Shown here piece by piece: positions 10,613-21,450 of a stretch of DNA of 64,000 bases. The notes under the pieces were generated by a model that made no database searches, was not told where the DNA came from, and saw nothing but the letters and a program-made list of their open reading frames with translations. Position 1 is the first letter of the stretch. Every line of letters begins with the position of its first letter. Location: NCBI GenBank assembly GCA_032690845.1, contig CM064424.1, forward strand, positions 50,543,511 to 50,607,510, in the 5' to 3' direction. A program made the translations under genes and the position numbers. The stretch is from Eleusine coracana subsp. coracana (Eukaryota; Streptophyta; Magnoliopsida; Poales; Poaceae).

Positions 10613-11419
10613 ATTTACGTCTATTATTTGAGTCATTTTATTGATTTTATCTATAAATAGGTTAAATCTAGCTCTATCTACCATATTTGAATATTGTCTT
10701 GATTAAGTTCGATCTGTTCAAATCAGTATGGCTGCATCAGTTTCGATCTCTTACTGGGAAGATAGGGTCAGATCCGACCAGTTTATAGGTAGAGTCGATA
10801 GGATTCTATCGGGGCGTTTAGCTAATAGGTTATCACGGTTCAATCGACTCTCTGGTACTGAATTGATTATATCATTTACTTTGATAGTCGTTTGCCCCCT
10901 TGTTTAAATAAGATAGATTTATGATTTCGAGGCATATTTGCAACACTAGCTAATTAAATCTATCAATTTGACGCCATCGATAGAGTGAGTTTATGTGTAC
11001 TTACTATAGATCTATCGACTCAGCTCTATCGACTTTGACACTTCTCATTGATTTGGCCAGTTGCTTTATGAATACTGTAGCTTTATCGGCTTTGGCCAGT
11101 CGATTCGATCTTCTATCGGCATTTATGATTTTAAATAGTTTATTAAATTAAATTTTGCTGATAAGCCGATATAATCAGCCGATTAGTTTAATTTCTTTTA
11201 ATTTTTTTGTTCATGTAATAGCCTCGGCTGATTTCATGAATACTGACTATTGGCTTTCTTCATCGGCCTGTCCTAGGCCGGTGACCCGCGTCTTCTGACC
11301 GTTTGTCTCTTTGTTGATTTGCAGGGAAAATCGACTGGCATACCCCGATTTCTCGTATTGAGCTTGCACTAGAGTTAAGCTGATCTCTCAGGTCACGCAT
11401 TGTGATTTTCGTGTCAACA
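10613..11419 (+). repeat. 5' LTR of element D, 5' part displaced by C
   Basis: From 10613 on, the sequence aligns with the 3' LTR of D from about 26947, including 'ctataaataggttaaatctag' and the end GTGTCAACA. The first 540 or so bases of the LTR lie beyond element C, left of the window. The internal region starts CGCTTTTTAGCAC; sisters E and F have CGCTTTTTGGCACGCC or close variants, which probably contains the PBS. Confidence 0.88.
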
Positions 11420-11466
11420 CGCTTTTTAGCACTCCCGTTGGGACCAAGAACTTCAAATTCAACATC

Positions 11467-13683
11467 ATGCCTGAACTTGGAATGCCAAAAGCCCCTGAAG
11501 TCTCACAACCAAAGCATAACGTCAATGCTGATATGAAGAATGAACATGTGCTACCTGTTGTCAAAGATGATCTGAGTGATGAGGCGAAGACACAGATTGA
11601 TCAAAGACTTGCTAAGTTAGAAAACCTTCTGTTGGGAACTTTTGGTAAAACAAGGAATGGTGTCATCCAGAAGGGGAAGTTGCCTGCTGCTGTCCTGGTT
11701 GAAGGTGAGGATAAGTCACTTGCCAATAAACCAATAGAAGTTGTTGACAAAGAAGCTTTGAGCAACATAATCCACACGGCAGTACATCATGCATTAATTA
11801 ACCAGTCACCTGTATTGGTTAAAACTTTGAGGGCTTTGATTGTTCATATTATGGAGGATTGCGGAGTTGATGATCCAATTCGTGGGACAATGTATTTCCG
11901 TGTGACCGGGAATGTTCCTTGGTCTACAGTTCCTGTGGCGAGTTCAAGTCAAATGCCTTCAGAAAGTGCTCCACCTTCAAAGAATGTTGATGCTGGGACA
12001 CCTTGCATATTGCAGAAGACCACTAATGTCGAGCCAAGTATGTTTGGAATGCCATCGTCATCTGCACTACCAGGAGAATTAGGAGGCCATCATACAGTTG
12101 TTAATTTTGGCTCACCTATACCAGCATCTGGTCTTATATTGACTACCTCAGATGTCAATGTCTCGACTGATAATTGGGCTTCGAAGATTGCTGAAGTTAT
12201 GAGGGAACAATTTAGATTGAAGCCTAAGCAACAGAAGTACATGTATCGACCTCCGTATCCTCCAAGCTATGATTTGATTCCTATGCCGAACCGATACAGA
12301 CCTCCAGAATTTACTAAGTTCACTGGATAGGATAACACTACTACAGTCGAGCATATTAGACGATTTTTAGTGTAGTGTGGAGAAGCTGGTACTACTGAGG
12401 CATTGAAGATCAGGTTGTTTCCATTATCCTTGTCCGGAATGGCATTTTCTTGGTTCGCATTGTTGCCCCCAAATTCAATTATTACTTGGGCCGATCTCGA
12501 ATAGAAATTTCACAAGTACTTCTTTGCTGAAACTAGAGAGTTAAGGTTATCAGATTTGATTGTTGTGAGGTAGAAAGCTGGGGAGTTTGTGCATGATTAC
12601 GTGCAGAGATTTAGAGATGTGCGCATCAAGTGTTTTAGCCTGCAGTTAACTGGTAATCAGATGGTAGAAATAGCATTCAATGGCTTAGTTGCCCCTCTAA
12701 GAGTGAAGTTCCCCTCAGCTGAATTTGAAAGCATGTCCCAGCTAGTGCAAAAGGTATCTATTCAAGAGAATTTGACTCGGGGGGCGGGGGGGGGGGGGGC
12801 ACGTTCAAGGCCAATTCAGATTAATTATAATGATTATGGGTGTGAATCTTATGAAGAAATTGCTGAAGTCGATATGGCCGAATGGACTAGGAATAAGAAG
12901 TTATGTCGTGCCCGTGGGTGAAGCAGAACGAACCTGAGGAAAGATATGATTTTGATATAACCAAGGCTGACAAGATATTCGACATGTTATTACAAGAGAA
13001 GCACATTCAGTTGCCATCCAATCATGTAATACCTCCTGTTGAAGAGTTGAAGAAGATGAGGTACTGCAAGTGGCATAACTCTCCCTCTCATAATACTAAT
13101 GATGGCGATTGAGCAGGGCAAGATCAAATTCACTAAAGGTGTCATGAAGATTGATGGGCATCCTTTCCCTACAAATGTCAACATGGCTGGTATCGACAAT
13201 GTGGAGGCATTTATCAAAAGCTACCAGAAGAAGAGAGACAGGAAAGTGAAGGAGTCGCAGTTTGATCCACATTGGGAGTGCCCATTCTTTCAATATTGCT
13301 GGGATCACAATATGAAACTGCCATCAATCAACAATTGCCCTGGAGGCAGTAAGCATGTAGATCATATGTTTAGAGAAGCTACAACAAGTCATTGGCACCA
13401 ACATCGTGTGAATGACTCTAAAGAGTCGATGGTGGGATCAGTCGATCGATATCAAATGATTTCTGCATTTGATCGACTCGGAACCAAGAAGACAAGTGAC
13501 GAAGCAAAATTTGACAAGGAAATCGATAAGGAAATGCAAGAGGCACAAGAGCAGGCTGATCAGTGGTGCCCGTCTGGTATTTTCTCTAGGAGTCAGAAAC
13601 GCAGGATACAGAGGATGCATTGCAGGCTGATAAGGGTTGGCCAATATTATGATGAAGATGACCAGCCACCAAAGAAAGTCTAG
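11467..13683 (+). pseudogene. Gag of element D
   Basis: Starts MPELGMPKAPEVSQ. The N-terminal 200 residues are a spacer with a conserved helical pair (LGTFGKTRNG, HTAVHHALINQSPVL). The capsid core follows: PPYPPSYDLIPMPNRYRPPEF, LFPLSLSGMAFSWFALLPP, DYVQRFRDVRIKCFSLQL and VAPLRVKFPSAEF. Four glutamine codons are TAG (12328, 12373, 12508 area, 12571). A G-run expansion at 12779-12799 inserts a glycine stretch in frame. A short deletion near 13104 removes part of the region before MAIEQGKIKFTKG. The C-terminal half has WECPFFQYCWDHNMKLPS, a CX-rich segment of this family. Sister copies are E (47380-49316) and F (54661-60476). Confidence 0.85.
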
Positions 13684-13692
13684 AGATTAAAG

Positions 13693-14687
13693 GTGAAACC
13701 ACAAGAGCAAACGCCAAGTACCTATGTGAATATGGTGATGATACTACCTCAAGAATTCATGGCTGCAGAAGAAGAGTTGTTTGCTAATAGAGAGAGTGAA
13801 CCACAACTCATATTTGATTCCCAGCAAGCAGCTTTTGATAAACCAGATGAGTCTAAACATCGACACTTGAAGGCTTTGTATTTAAGAGGTTTTGTTAATA
13901 GGATGCCGATGGGAAAGATGATGGTTGATGGAGGTGCTACAGTGAATATCATGCCGGTCACTACTGTTAGAAAGGAAAGACTAAAGAAGATTTGATTGAT
14001 ACAAATATGATTTTAAGGGATTATGGTGGTCGCACTGCAACAGCTAAGGGAGTTTTAAATATAGAACTCACAATCGGTAGCAAAACCTTGCCGGTTACTT
14101 TCTTTGTCATTGATGGAAAGGGAACCTACAGCCTTGTGTTAGGATGTGAATGGATACATGCTAATTGTTGTCTTCCTTCTATGAAGCACCAATCTTTGGC
14201 CCAATGGAATGGCGATCAAGTAGAGGTGATCCCGGCCGATGAAACTGTCAAAGTTGCATCGGCCGATTTAGCTCCATGGCATGCGGATGATATGGAGTGT
14301 TTGTTTGGCAAGATCTAGGATGGGGATTATGTCAAGATTACTACACAGGGTGTTGAAATAGTAGACCAATCAAATTCTAAACTATTTCTCTGATAGGCAC
14401 CCCAATGGAATATTCAGGCACACCAATGGAATTTGCGGAAGATGGGAAGTTGGGAAAAGGATTCATGTCGGCCGATGAGTTATAGGAAGTTGACATAGGA
14501 GATGGTGACAAACCAAGGCCAATATTTATCAGCAAAAAGTTAGATGAAGATATTAATGTTGAATTAATAAAGTTATTAAAAGAGTATCATGATTGCTTTG
14601 CTTAGGATTATTCTGAGATGCCCGGTCTAAGCCGATCTATAGTTGAACATCAGTTGCTAACTAAGCCTGGATATCGACCTTAGAAGC
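13693..14687 (+). pseudogene. Protease and N-terminal RT part of element D
   Basis: Protease active site is MMVDGGATVNIMP, followed after a frameshift near 13986 by DTNMILRDYGGRTATAKGVL and VIDGKGTYSLVLGCEWIHAN. Linker region 14318-14640 has TAG/TGA breaks and ends in the pre-RT motif (YHDCFA, SEMPGLSRS). The frame stops at the insertion of B; the TSD GAAGC is at 14683-14687. RT resumes at 22378. Confidence 0.82.
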
Positions 14688-15604
14688 TGATGTGGACAAG
14701 GGTTCCCGATCTTCCGAAAGGTTCTGGATACGTTGATTTGGTCGGAGGCGACACACAAATCGATCCGGCTTCAGAACAGCATGTTCTAAACCCCGCAATC
14801 GCAGCACGACGTCTCCTCTGGTTATCAACTGTCCTAAAACGATTGACCTCGCTGAGAAGGCTAATCCCTGCCTGCGAATCAAGAACACAAGCAAGAACAA
14901 AGAAGAAAACAACATAATTGCAGATGTATTATGAATCTCACGAAGTTGGGGTCTCACAAACCGTGATGACGGCGAAACTGTTATGAATAGAATAATCTAA
15001 ACAAAACCCAAACCCTAATGGTGCGACGGCGGCTGTATATGAAGACCCTAGGGTGGTGCAAGACCCTCTGGACGCACCCCTACTTGGGCTCAACTAGATA
15101 CAAAGCCCAAAGGCCAAAAATAGGCGACATAGCCCCAAAACAGATTCTGGACTCTCTCTTGTTTCGACGATTCCCGATGACTCCGGACGAATTTTGATAT
15201 GAGACCGGCGGCATTGGAAAGGTCTTCTTCTTATCATTCCGTGCATATGTGGAACGTCCAAATCTGAATCCGTATGCGTCTTGGGCATCCGTTTTAGTGC
15301 AGATTGGTCCTGAGCCCCGAAACAGACTCGAAGTCGGTTTTGGTTGGGCCTCCACCTTGGCTTCCACGTCCTTGCTTCCACCTCTCCAAGTCCTTCTCCC
15401 ATCATCTCCTGGTCCTCTCCATGGTTCCTAATTACAATATAATCATTAGGTAGCAAACCATTCTCAAAAGTGACATATAATGAAGAATGTAGGAACGAGC
15501 TCACCTCTAAATTTAGTCGTCGTGCACGAGCTCTAGTAATTGAACCTTGCAAGTCCATAATTGGAGGAGTGTTGCATGTATCCTTAGGAGTGATGTCCTC
15601 ATCA
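14688..15604 (-). repeat. 3' LTR of element B (917 bp)
   Basis: Plus strand begins TGATGTGGACAAGG and ends GATGTCCTCATCA. In element orientation it follows the PPT directly. It also encodes the last part of the integrase frame. Confidence 0.95.
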
Positions 15605-15783
15605 TCCTCCCCCTCTTGAAGTGGATTCGTCCTCGACTCAAGCTCATTCTCTTCTCCCAAGTATGGTTTCAAATCTGAAATGTTAAAAGTAGGACTAACC
15701 CCGAACTCGGGAGGCAACTCAAGTTTGTATGCATTATCATTAATCTTCTCAATTATTTTGAAAGGACCATCAGCTCTAGGCAT
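15094..15783 (-). CDS. C-terminal integrase segment of B reading through the PPT into the 3' LTR
   Basis: A 230-codon open frame. It starts in the integrase C-terminal domain (RADGPFKIIEKINDNAYKLE, FNISDLKPYLGEENELESRT), crosses the PPT as QEGEDDED, and continues about 170 codons into the LTR (TRARARRLNLEVSSF, NGLLPNDYIVIRNHGED). CRM-type chromoviruses are known to encode the integrase tail (CR motif) partly in the 3' LTR, which supports that assignment. It is separated from the main pol frame by a deletion near 16029 and frameshifts near 15905 and 15800, so in this copy it is disconnected. Confidence 0.75.
   Translation of the reverse strand: MPRADGPFKIIEKINDNAYKLELPPEFGVSPTFNISDLKPYLGEENELESRTNPLQEGEDDEDITPKDTCNTPPIMDLQGSITRARARRLNLEVSSFLHSSLYVTFENGLLPNDYIVIRNHGEDQEMMGEGLGEVEARTWKPRWRPNQNRLRVCFGAQDQSALKRMPKTHTDSDLDVPHMHGMIRRRPFQCRRSHIKIRPESSGIVETRESPESVLGLCRLFLAFGLCI
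15605..15617 (-). other. Polypurine tract of element B
   Basis: On the minus strand AAGAGGGGGAGGA lies directly before the LTR start TGATGAGGACATC. It primes plus-strand cDNA. It is translated within the integrase frame. Confidence 0.88.
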
Positions 15784-16025
15784 TAATTTAGACTTCTCAA
15801 ATCTGGAAATCTATCTTTTCTCAAGTGTAACCATACTAAATCTCCTACATCAAGTTTTACTTCTTTTCTACCTTTACTACCAGCAATTTTATACTTGTCA
15901 TTCATCTTTCAATGCTAAGTCTAATGGTCTCATGCATTTTTAAAATAAATTCAGCATGTTCCTTAGCATCAACATAAACTCTCTCATGAATAGGTAGAGG
16001 AAGTATATCAAGTGGAATACGGGGA

Positions 16026-19000
16026 TCAAAACCATACCCGATTATATGCAAACTCAACATGAGGCAAACATTCTTCCCATTGCTTCAAATTTTTCTTCAA
16101 AATAGCTCTCAACATAGTACCCAAAGTGCGGTTCACCACCTCAGTTTGTCCATCAGTTTGTGGGTGACAAGTTGTAGAAAACAACAACTTTGTACCCAAC
16201 TTATTCCAAAGCGTGCGCCAAAAGTTACTCAAGAATTTTGCATCACGATCTGAAACAATAGTAGAAGGCATACCATGCAAACGAACAATTTCTTTAAAAA
16301 AGAGATCAGCAATATAACTAGCATCATCAGTCTTATGACATGGTATAAAGTGTGCCATCTTAGAAAATCTATCCACAACAACAAAAATACTATCACTCCC
16401 CCTCTTAGTCCTAGGCAGTCCTAAAACAAAGTCCATAGAAATATCTGCCCAAGGAATAGAAGGAACAGGAAGTGGCATGTATAAACCATGTGGATTCAAG
16501 CGAGACTTAGCTTTTTGACATGTAGTGCAGCGAGCAACAAAGCACTCAACATCTTTCCTCATCCTTGACCAAAAGAAGTGTGTGGCCAAAATATCCTCCA
16601 TCTTCTTGGCACCAAAATGACCCATCAATCCACCTCCATGCGCCTCCTGTAACAATAAAAGACGAACGGAACCAACTGGAATGCATAGGCGGTTAGCTCT
16701 AAACAAGAATCCATCATTCAACACAAATTTATTCCATGCATGACCTTCTTTACAATGCAGCAATACATCCTTAAAATCAACATCAGCAGCATATTGTTCT
16801 TTAATTGCCTCAAGTCCAAAAATTCCACAATCAAGTTGAGACAATAAAGTATAGCGCCTAGATAAAGCATCAGCGATCACATTATCCTTCCCTTTCTTAT
16901 GTTTAATAATGTAAGGAAAAGACTCAATAAATTCAATCCATTTAGCATGTCTACGGTTCAAATTACATTGAGAACGAATATACTTAAGTGATTCATGATC
17001 AGAATGAATAACAAATTCTTTGGGCAACAAATAATGACGCCACGTCTCTAAACAATGTACAAGTGCATACAATTCCTTATCATACGTGGAGTAATTCAAA
17101 ACAGGCCCAGTAATTTTCTCACTAAAGTATGCAATAGGTTTACTATCTTGCATCAAAACACCACCAATGCCTATACCACTAGCATCACATTCAAGCTCAA
17201 AAATCTTATCAAAATTAGGTAATTGCAGCAATGGTGCATGTGTAAGTTTATCCTTCAAAGCATCAAAAGACTCATGATGTACCTTACCCCAATGGAAATC
17301 AATGCCCTTCTTTGTCAACTCATGCAAAGGTGCAGCAATGGTGCTGAAATCTTTGACAAAGCGGCGGTAGAAACCTGCAAGACCAAGAAAACTCCTCACC
17401 TGTGTGATAGTTTTTGGTACAGGCCAGCTCTTTATGGCTTCAATCTTTGCCTCATCCACCTCAATTCCCTGTGGAGTCACAACATAGCCAAGAAAAGAGA
17501 CTCGATCCATGCAAAAGATGCACTTCTCAAGGTTACCAAATAAACGTGCATCTCGTAAAGCATCAAAAATAGCACGCAAATGATTCATATTTTCATCTAT
17601 AGATTTGCTATAAATCAATATATCATCAAAGTAAACTACCACAAATTTGCCAATGAAAGCTCTTAAAACCTCATTCATTAAGCGCATGAAAGTACTAGGT
17701 GCATTAGTTAACCCAAAAGGCATTACTAACCACTCATATAATCCAAATTTGGTTTTGAAAGCTGTTTTCCATTCGTCTCCAAGTTTCATTCTAATTTGAT
17801 GATAGCCACTACGCAAATCAATTTTAGTGAAAATTATAGCACCACATAACTCATCAAGCATGTCATCTAGCCTAGGAATAGGATGACGATACCTAATAGT
17901 AATATTATTAATGGCTCTAAAATCTACACACATATGCCAAGTACCATCTTTCTTAGGAACCAAAAGTACAGGAACAACACAAGGACTAAGTGATTGACGA
18001 ACATACCCACGATCCAAAAGGTCTTGAACTTGTCGTTGTATCTCCTTAGTCTCCTCAGGGTTGGTCCTATAAGCACCACGGTTTGGCAAAGTAGCACCCG
18101 GAATCAAATCAATTTGATGCTCAATCCCTCTCAAAGGTGGCAATCCCGGGGGTATCTCAGCTGGAAAAACATCCTCATACTGCTGCAAAAGGTTAGTGAC
18201 AGCAGGAGACACAGCACTAGAAGCAATATCATCAAGCGAAAACAAAGCTTCTTTGCATATCAAAGCATAACAAATATCATCATTATCAGAAATTTCAGCA
18301 AGCTCAGATTTTGTTGCAAGACATGAACGACCTTGTAATTTAATTCCAGCACCCTTAGAACTTGAAGAATCATTAACATTACTAGGTGTAGAATTAGAAT
18401 TAACAGGTTGTTGAATTTCAGGACCTTTATTTTTCAAACTAGCAGCTCTTTCTAAATCAGCTTGTACAATTTCAGTAGGGGTCATTGGTAACAAAGTAAT
18501 TTTAGTTCCTTTATGCATAAAAGTGTACTTATTACATCTACCATGGTGTACAGCATCATTATCAAATTCCCAAGGTCTACCCAATAAAAGTGAACATGCT
18601 TGCATGGGTACGACATCACAATCAACAGAATCAACATAAGAACCAATGGAAAAAGGAACTCTACAAGTTTGTATTACCTTAGCTTTGCCAGAGTCGTTTA
18701 ACCACTGAATGTAGTACGGATGTGGATGTGGACGTGTGGTCAAAGCAAGCTTGTTGACCACATCAGAACTCACCAAGTTATTGCAGCTCCCTCCATCAAT
18801 GATGACACGTGCTCGGCGGTTCTTGATGACAAAGAAAATCTGGAACAAGTTGTGGCGTTGCATCATCTCGGGCTGATGAACTTGTGTGCTAAGGACACAT
18901 TGAACAATAATGTTCATGTATCCTGTGGTGTCTCCGCCTCCAAGGACGAGGTCACTGCCGGTGGCAGCGATGTCCTCCTCCTCATCCTCCACATCGGAGG

Positions 19001-19331
19001 TGCTCATGTAACCGCCATCGTCTGTCGCCACATATGCCCGCCTACATGGACAATCTTTCTGCACATGACCAAGTCCATGGCAGCGATGACACTGAATCCC
19101 TGTAGTGCACCCTGTCGAAGCAATAGAGGAGGCACTACTAGCTGGTACCTGCACAGAAAGTTTACCTGAGCCCATAGAAGGTGCAGGGGCTGATCTTGGG
19201 GTTGCAGAAACAACACTGGTTCTCTTGGTAGCTGCTGGTGGAGGCGGCCGAAAAGATGGCCTGGGCAGCCCCGAAGTCCCCGTCGAGCGTGGGGAGTAGG
19301 AGTTCCTTGACTTGCTGTAATCCTCAAAAGC
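16026..19331 (-). CDS. Pol polyprotein of B (NC, protease, RT, RNase H, integrase)
   Basis: An uninterrupted frame of about 1,100 codons after the gag stop, with first methionine at 19175 (1,049 aa). Order: zinc knuckle CHRCHGLGHVQKDC, protease VIIDGGSCNNLVS, RT with MPFGLTNAPSTF and VYFDDILIYSKS, RNase H with ECDASGIGIGG, TYDKELYALV and SDHESLKYI, and an integrase HHCC finger (HGGGLMGHF...CTTCQKAK). The integrase core has D (SMDFVLGLP), D (VSDRDAKF) and E (DGQTEVVNR). The frame breaks at AYNRVW (16026), where about 15 codons seem to be missing. The RT box FDD replaces the more usual YVDD tyrosine/valine pair. All visible catalytic residues are kept, so this is the best-preserved pol in the window. 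Confidence 0.93.
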   Translation of the reverse strand, partial: AFEDYSKSRNSYSPRSTGTSGLPRPSFRPPPPAATKRTSVVSATPRSAPAPSMGSGKLSVQVPASSASSIASTGCTTGIQCHRCHGLGHVQKDCPCRRAYVATDDGGYMSTSDVEDEEEDIAATGSDLVLGGGDTTGYMNIIVQCVLSTQVHQPEMMQRHNLFQIFFVIKNRRARVIIDGGSCNNLVSSDVVNKLALTTRPHPHPYYIQWLNDSGKAKVIQTCRVPFSIGSYVDSVDCDVVPMQACSLLLGRPWEFDNDAVHHGRCNKYTFMHKGTKITLLPMTPTEIVQADLERAASLKNKGPEIQQPVNSNSTPSNVNDSSSSKGAGIKLQGRSCLATKSELAEISDNDDICYALICKEALFSLDDIASSAVSPAVTNLLQQYEDVFPAEIPPGLPPLRGIEHQIDLIPGATLPNRGAYRTNPEETKEIQRQVQDLLDRGYVRQSLSPCVVPVLLVPKKDGTWHMCVDFRAINNITIRYRHPIPRLDDMLDELCGAIIFTKIDLRSGYHQIRMKLGDEWKTAFKTKFGLYEWLVMPFGLTNAPSTFMRLMNEVLRAFIGKFVVVYFDDILIYSKSIDENMNHLRAIFDALRDARLFGNLEKCIFCMDRVSFLGYVVTPQGIEVDEAKIEAIKSWPVPKTITQVRSFLGLAGFYRRFVKDFSTIAAPLHELTKKGIDFHWGKVHHESFDALKDKLTHAPLLQLPNFDKIFELECDASGIGIGGVLMQDSKPIAYFSEKITGPVLNYSTYDKELYALVHCLETWRHYLLPKEFVIHSDHESLKYIRSQCNLNRRHAKWIEFIESFPYIIKHKKGKDNVIADALSRRYTLLSQLDCGIFGLEAIKEQYAADVDFKDVLLHCKEGHAWNKFVLNDGFLFRANRLCIPVGSVRLLLLQEAHGGGLMGHFGAKKMEDILATHFFWSRMRKDVECFVARCTTCQKAKSRLNPHGLYMPLPVPSIPWADISMDFVLGLPRTKRGSDSIFVVVDRFSKMAHFIPCHKTDDASYIADLFFKEIVRLHGMPSTIVSDRDAKFLSNFWRTLWNKLGTKLLFSTTCHPQTDGQTEVVNRTLGTMLRAILKKNLKQWEECLPHVEFAYNRVWF

Positions 19332-20306
19332 CTAGAAAAGTCCCTGTGATTCTTTCTCTGCAAGCATAGCATACTGGAAATACTGGGTGAGGGTATAATA
19401 TTCTTTATAATAAAGGATGTCCTGAATTTCTTTTCTTAAACTAGAATAAAAGCGACAAATCTGATCCTCTACTTTTTCAACTACAGCACAATGAATCAAA
19501 CCCTTCTGAAGCTCACTAAAATACTCCTGAACAGTTTTATCTCCTTGGTCTAAACGTTGTAGTTTATTACGAATCTCTCTATAAAAAGAAGGGGGAACAA
19601 AACGATCACGCATTGCTACCTTAAGTTCTTCCCAAGTAGTAGGCAAATCAGTTTCAGCAGCTAGACCACTCCACCAAACAATAGCAAAGTCCTTAAACTC
19701 ACTAGTAGCTTGTCTAACTCTATGTTGTTCAGGAACAAGGTGGGCATTAAATTTTTGTTCTACAGTCATCTCCCAATCAAGATAAACATCACCATCATAC
19801 TGACCCGAAAATGAAGGAATTGAAAATTTAATTTTAGCGTACGGGTCATCTGGAGCATAGTTACCGTGTGGACGACAGTTGTAGTTTTCGAAACCACCCA
19901 TACCTTGAGTATTATGTTGCAAACGACATCGTAATCGTGCGGTCCTTGTAGCTGACCTATCCACGGTGCCATCAGCCTTATACACCGTGTCTTCATCATG
20001 GACGTCTTCAACATCATTGTTGTTGTTATTGGTGTTCGTATTATTGGTTTTAGGAGCGGTCTCCAACGCAACAACCTGATCGGTTAACTTAGAGACCCGC
20101 TTCTCTAACCGCTCGATGCTTTCTCCAATGTGAAGCTTACTGACCGCATCAGTAACGACTCTGGTGATCGTCTCTGCCAAATCACTCTGAGCAGCCTGCA
20201 AAGCCTTCTGGAGCTGCTCTTGGCTCATGCACTCAGCAAATTGTGAGGGTGAAGCCATCTCTCCGTCGTCACTTCCTGCCATCACAAACACCAAAACAGG
20301 AAACAA
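19332..20306 (-). CDS. Gag of element B
   Basis: A 324-codon frame. A start at the internal MAGSDDGEM (20282) fits the family better than the upstream ATG. Residues about 40-90 are a coiled coil (ESIERLEKRVSKLTDQVVAL) followed by an Asn run. The capsid core shows PSFSGQYDGDVYLDWEM and WEELKVAMRDRFVPPSFYRE, with QRLDQGDKTVQEYFSELQKG. A single TAG at 19332-19334 separates it from the in-frame continuation with AFEDYSKSRNSYSPRST and the zinc knuckle. It is one mutation away from a fused gag-pol frame. Confidence 0.9.
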   Translation of the reverse strand: MFPVLVFVMAGSDDGEMASPSQFAECMSQEQLQKALQAAQSDLAETITRVVTDAVSKLHIGESIERLEKRVSKLTDQVVALETAPKTNNTNTNNNNNDVEDVHDEDTVYKADGTVDRSATRTARLRCRLQHNTQGMGGFENYNCRPHGNYAPDDPYAKIKFSIPSFSGQYDGDVYLDWEMTVEQKFNAHLVPEQHRVRQATSEFKDFAIVWWSGLAAETDLPTTWEELKVAMRDRFVPPSFYREIRNKLQRLDQGDKTVQEYFSELQKGLIHCAVVEKVEDQICRFYSSLRKEIQDILYYKEYYTLTQYFQYAMLAEKESQGLF

Positions 20307-21435
20307 ACAGTGAAGGTTATCCCTATAAAACAGCTAAGCAGTGGTGCCTCTCAACACAACAAAAGGAAACTCCTTACAAAGCTCTTACAAAGTTCTAAAA
20401 AGCAAAGCAAAGGATGTAGAGCTAGGAAGGCCAACTATATATATGTGAGTGGCACACAAATCAAAAACAGGTTGTAAAGCTGAATAAGTGCCCAAGTAAC
20501 TTGTCCCTAGTTGCTGGTCTAAGTATGTCCTAGAACAGTAGTGATACCAAAGTAGAAACAAGGAGACAAAGGCACAACAGGCGATAACAGGGGGCTAAGT
20601 GCAAAACAGCCAAATCTAGAAATTTCAGGGGGCTAGATGTAGCACTAGTAGAAATCCCAAATTTATTTTTTTTGATTTTATTTTTTTGATATTTTTCTCC
20701 AACTCACTAACAATGGAGGAGAAACCACAAAAAATTTCAGCTCAAACAGAGGTAGGATGTGGCCTACAGAAAATCTTGAAGTTGCAGAAAACGTCGGGTT
20801 TAAACTTAAATCAATTTTTTCTTTATCTTCCCCATTTTTTTTGAATTTTTTGACGAGGGCACACAGGGCAGAGCCAGGTGTGGGTATGCCCAACTTTGAG
20901 TCAAGAATCTCCTGTAAAAATTTTAGCCCAAATGGAGAACCGAGCGAAAAGTTATGCCCATTTTACCGAAGGGGGGTCGGAGTCGGTTTTCCAAAAACCC
21001 GAGTCGGTTAGGGGTCGAGTTTGGAATCGGGTAAGATTTTTTTTGGCGGCGTGGATGCAGCGGAAAGTGGTAATTATGGGAATTGGTCCGGGGTGTTGAT
21101 GGTGTGTTCAGGGTGGGATTAGGGTCTGACTAAGCTAGGTGTGTTGATCATTCAACCCTAGCACAAAAAGCCAACAAAGCAGAGGATGGTGAAGGGGATG
21201 GCGGCTAGGGTTGCAAGGGAAACACTACTGACGACAAAAACACAGACTAAACCAGCGACTAAACAAGAACTAGGGCACAAACTCAACACTACGGACTCTG
21301 AAATTGAAATATGCAAAGGCTAAACACGTGGTTATGGGCGGAGGGAAAAATTTTTTTTGGGCTTTTCTTTGGACGATAGGATGAACACAAAACAAAATTA
21401 ACTAAGGGTAGTATAAACTTGATGGTGCACCTGAA
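20307..21435 (-). other. Untranslated leader of element B
   Basis: About 1.1 kb between the PBS and gag. No convincing coding frame. It includes T-rich runs at 20670-20700 and 20815-20850. A stretch at 21240-21420 is homologous to the duplicated unit in the A' leader, linking families A and B. Confidence 0.7.
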
Positions 21436-21448
21436 GCTCTGATTACCA
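21436..21448 (-). other. Primer-binding site of element B
   Basis: On the minus strand TGGTAATCAGAGC, the initiator tRNA-Met type (TGGTATCAGAGC) with one extra A. It lies 2 bases inside the 5' LTR. Confidence 0.85.
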
Positions 21449-21450
21449 CT

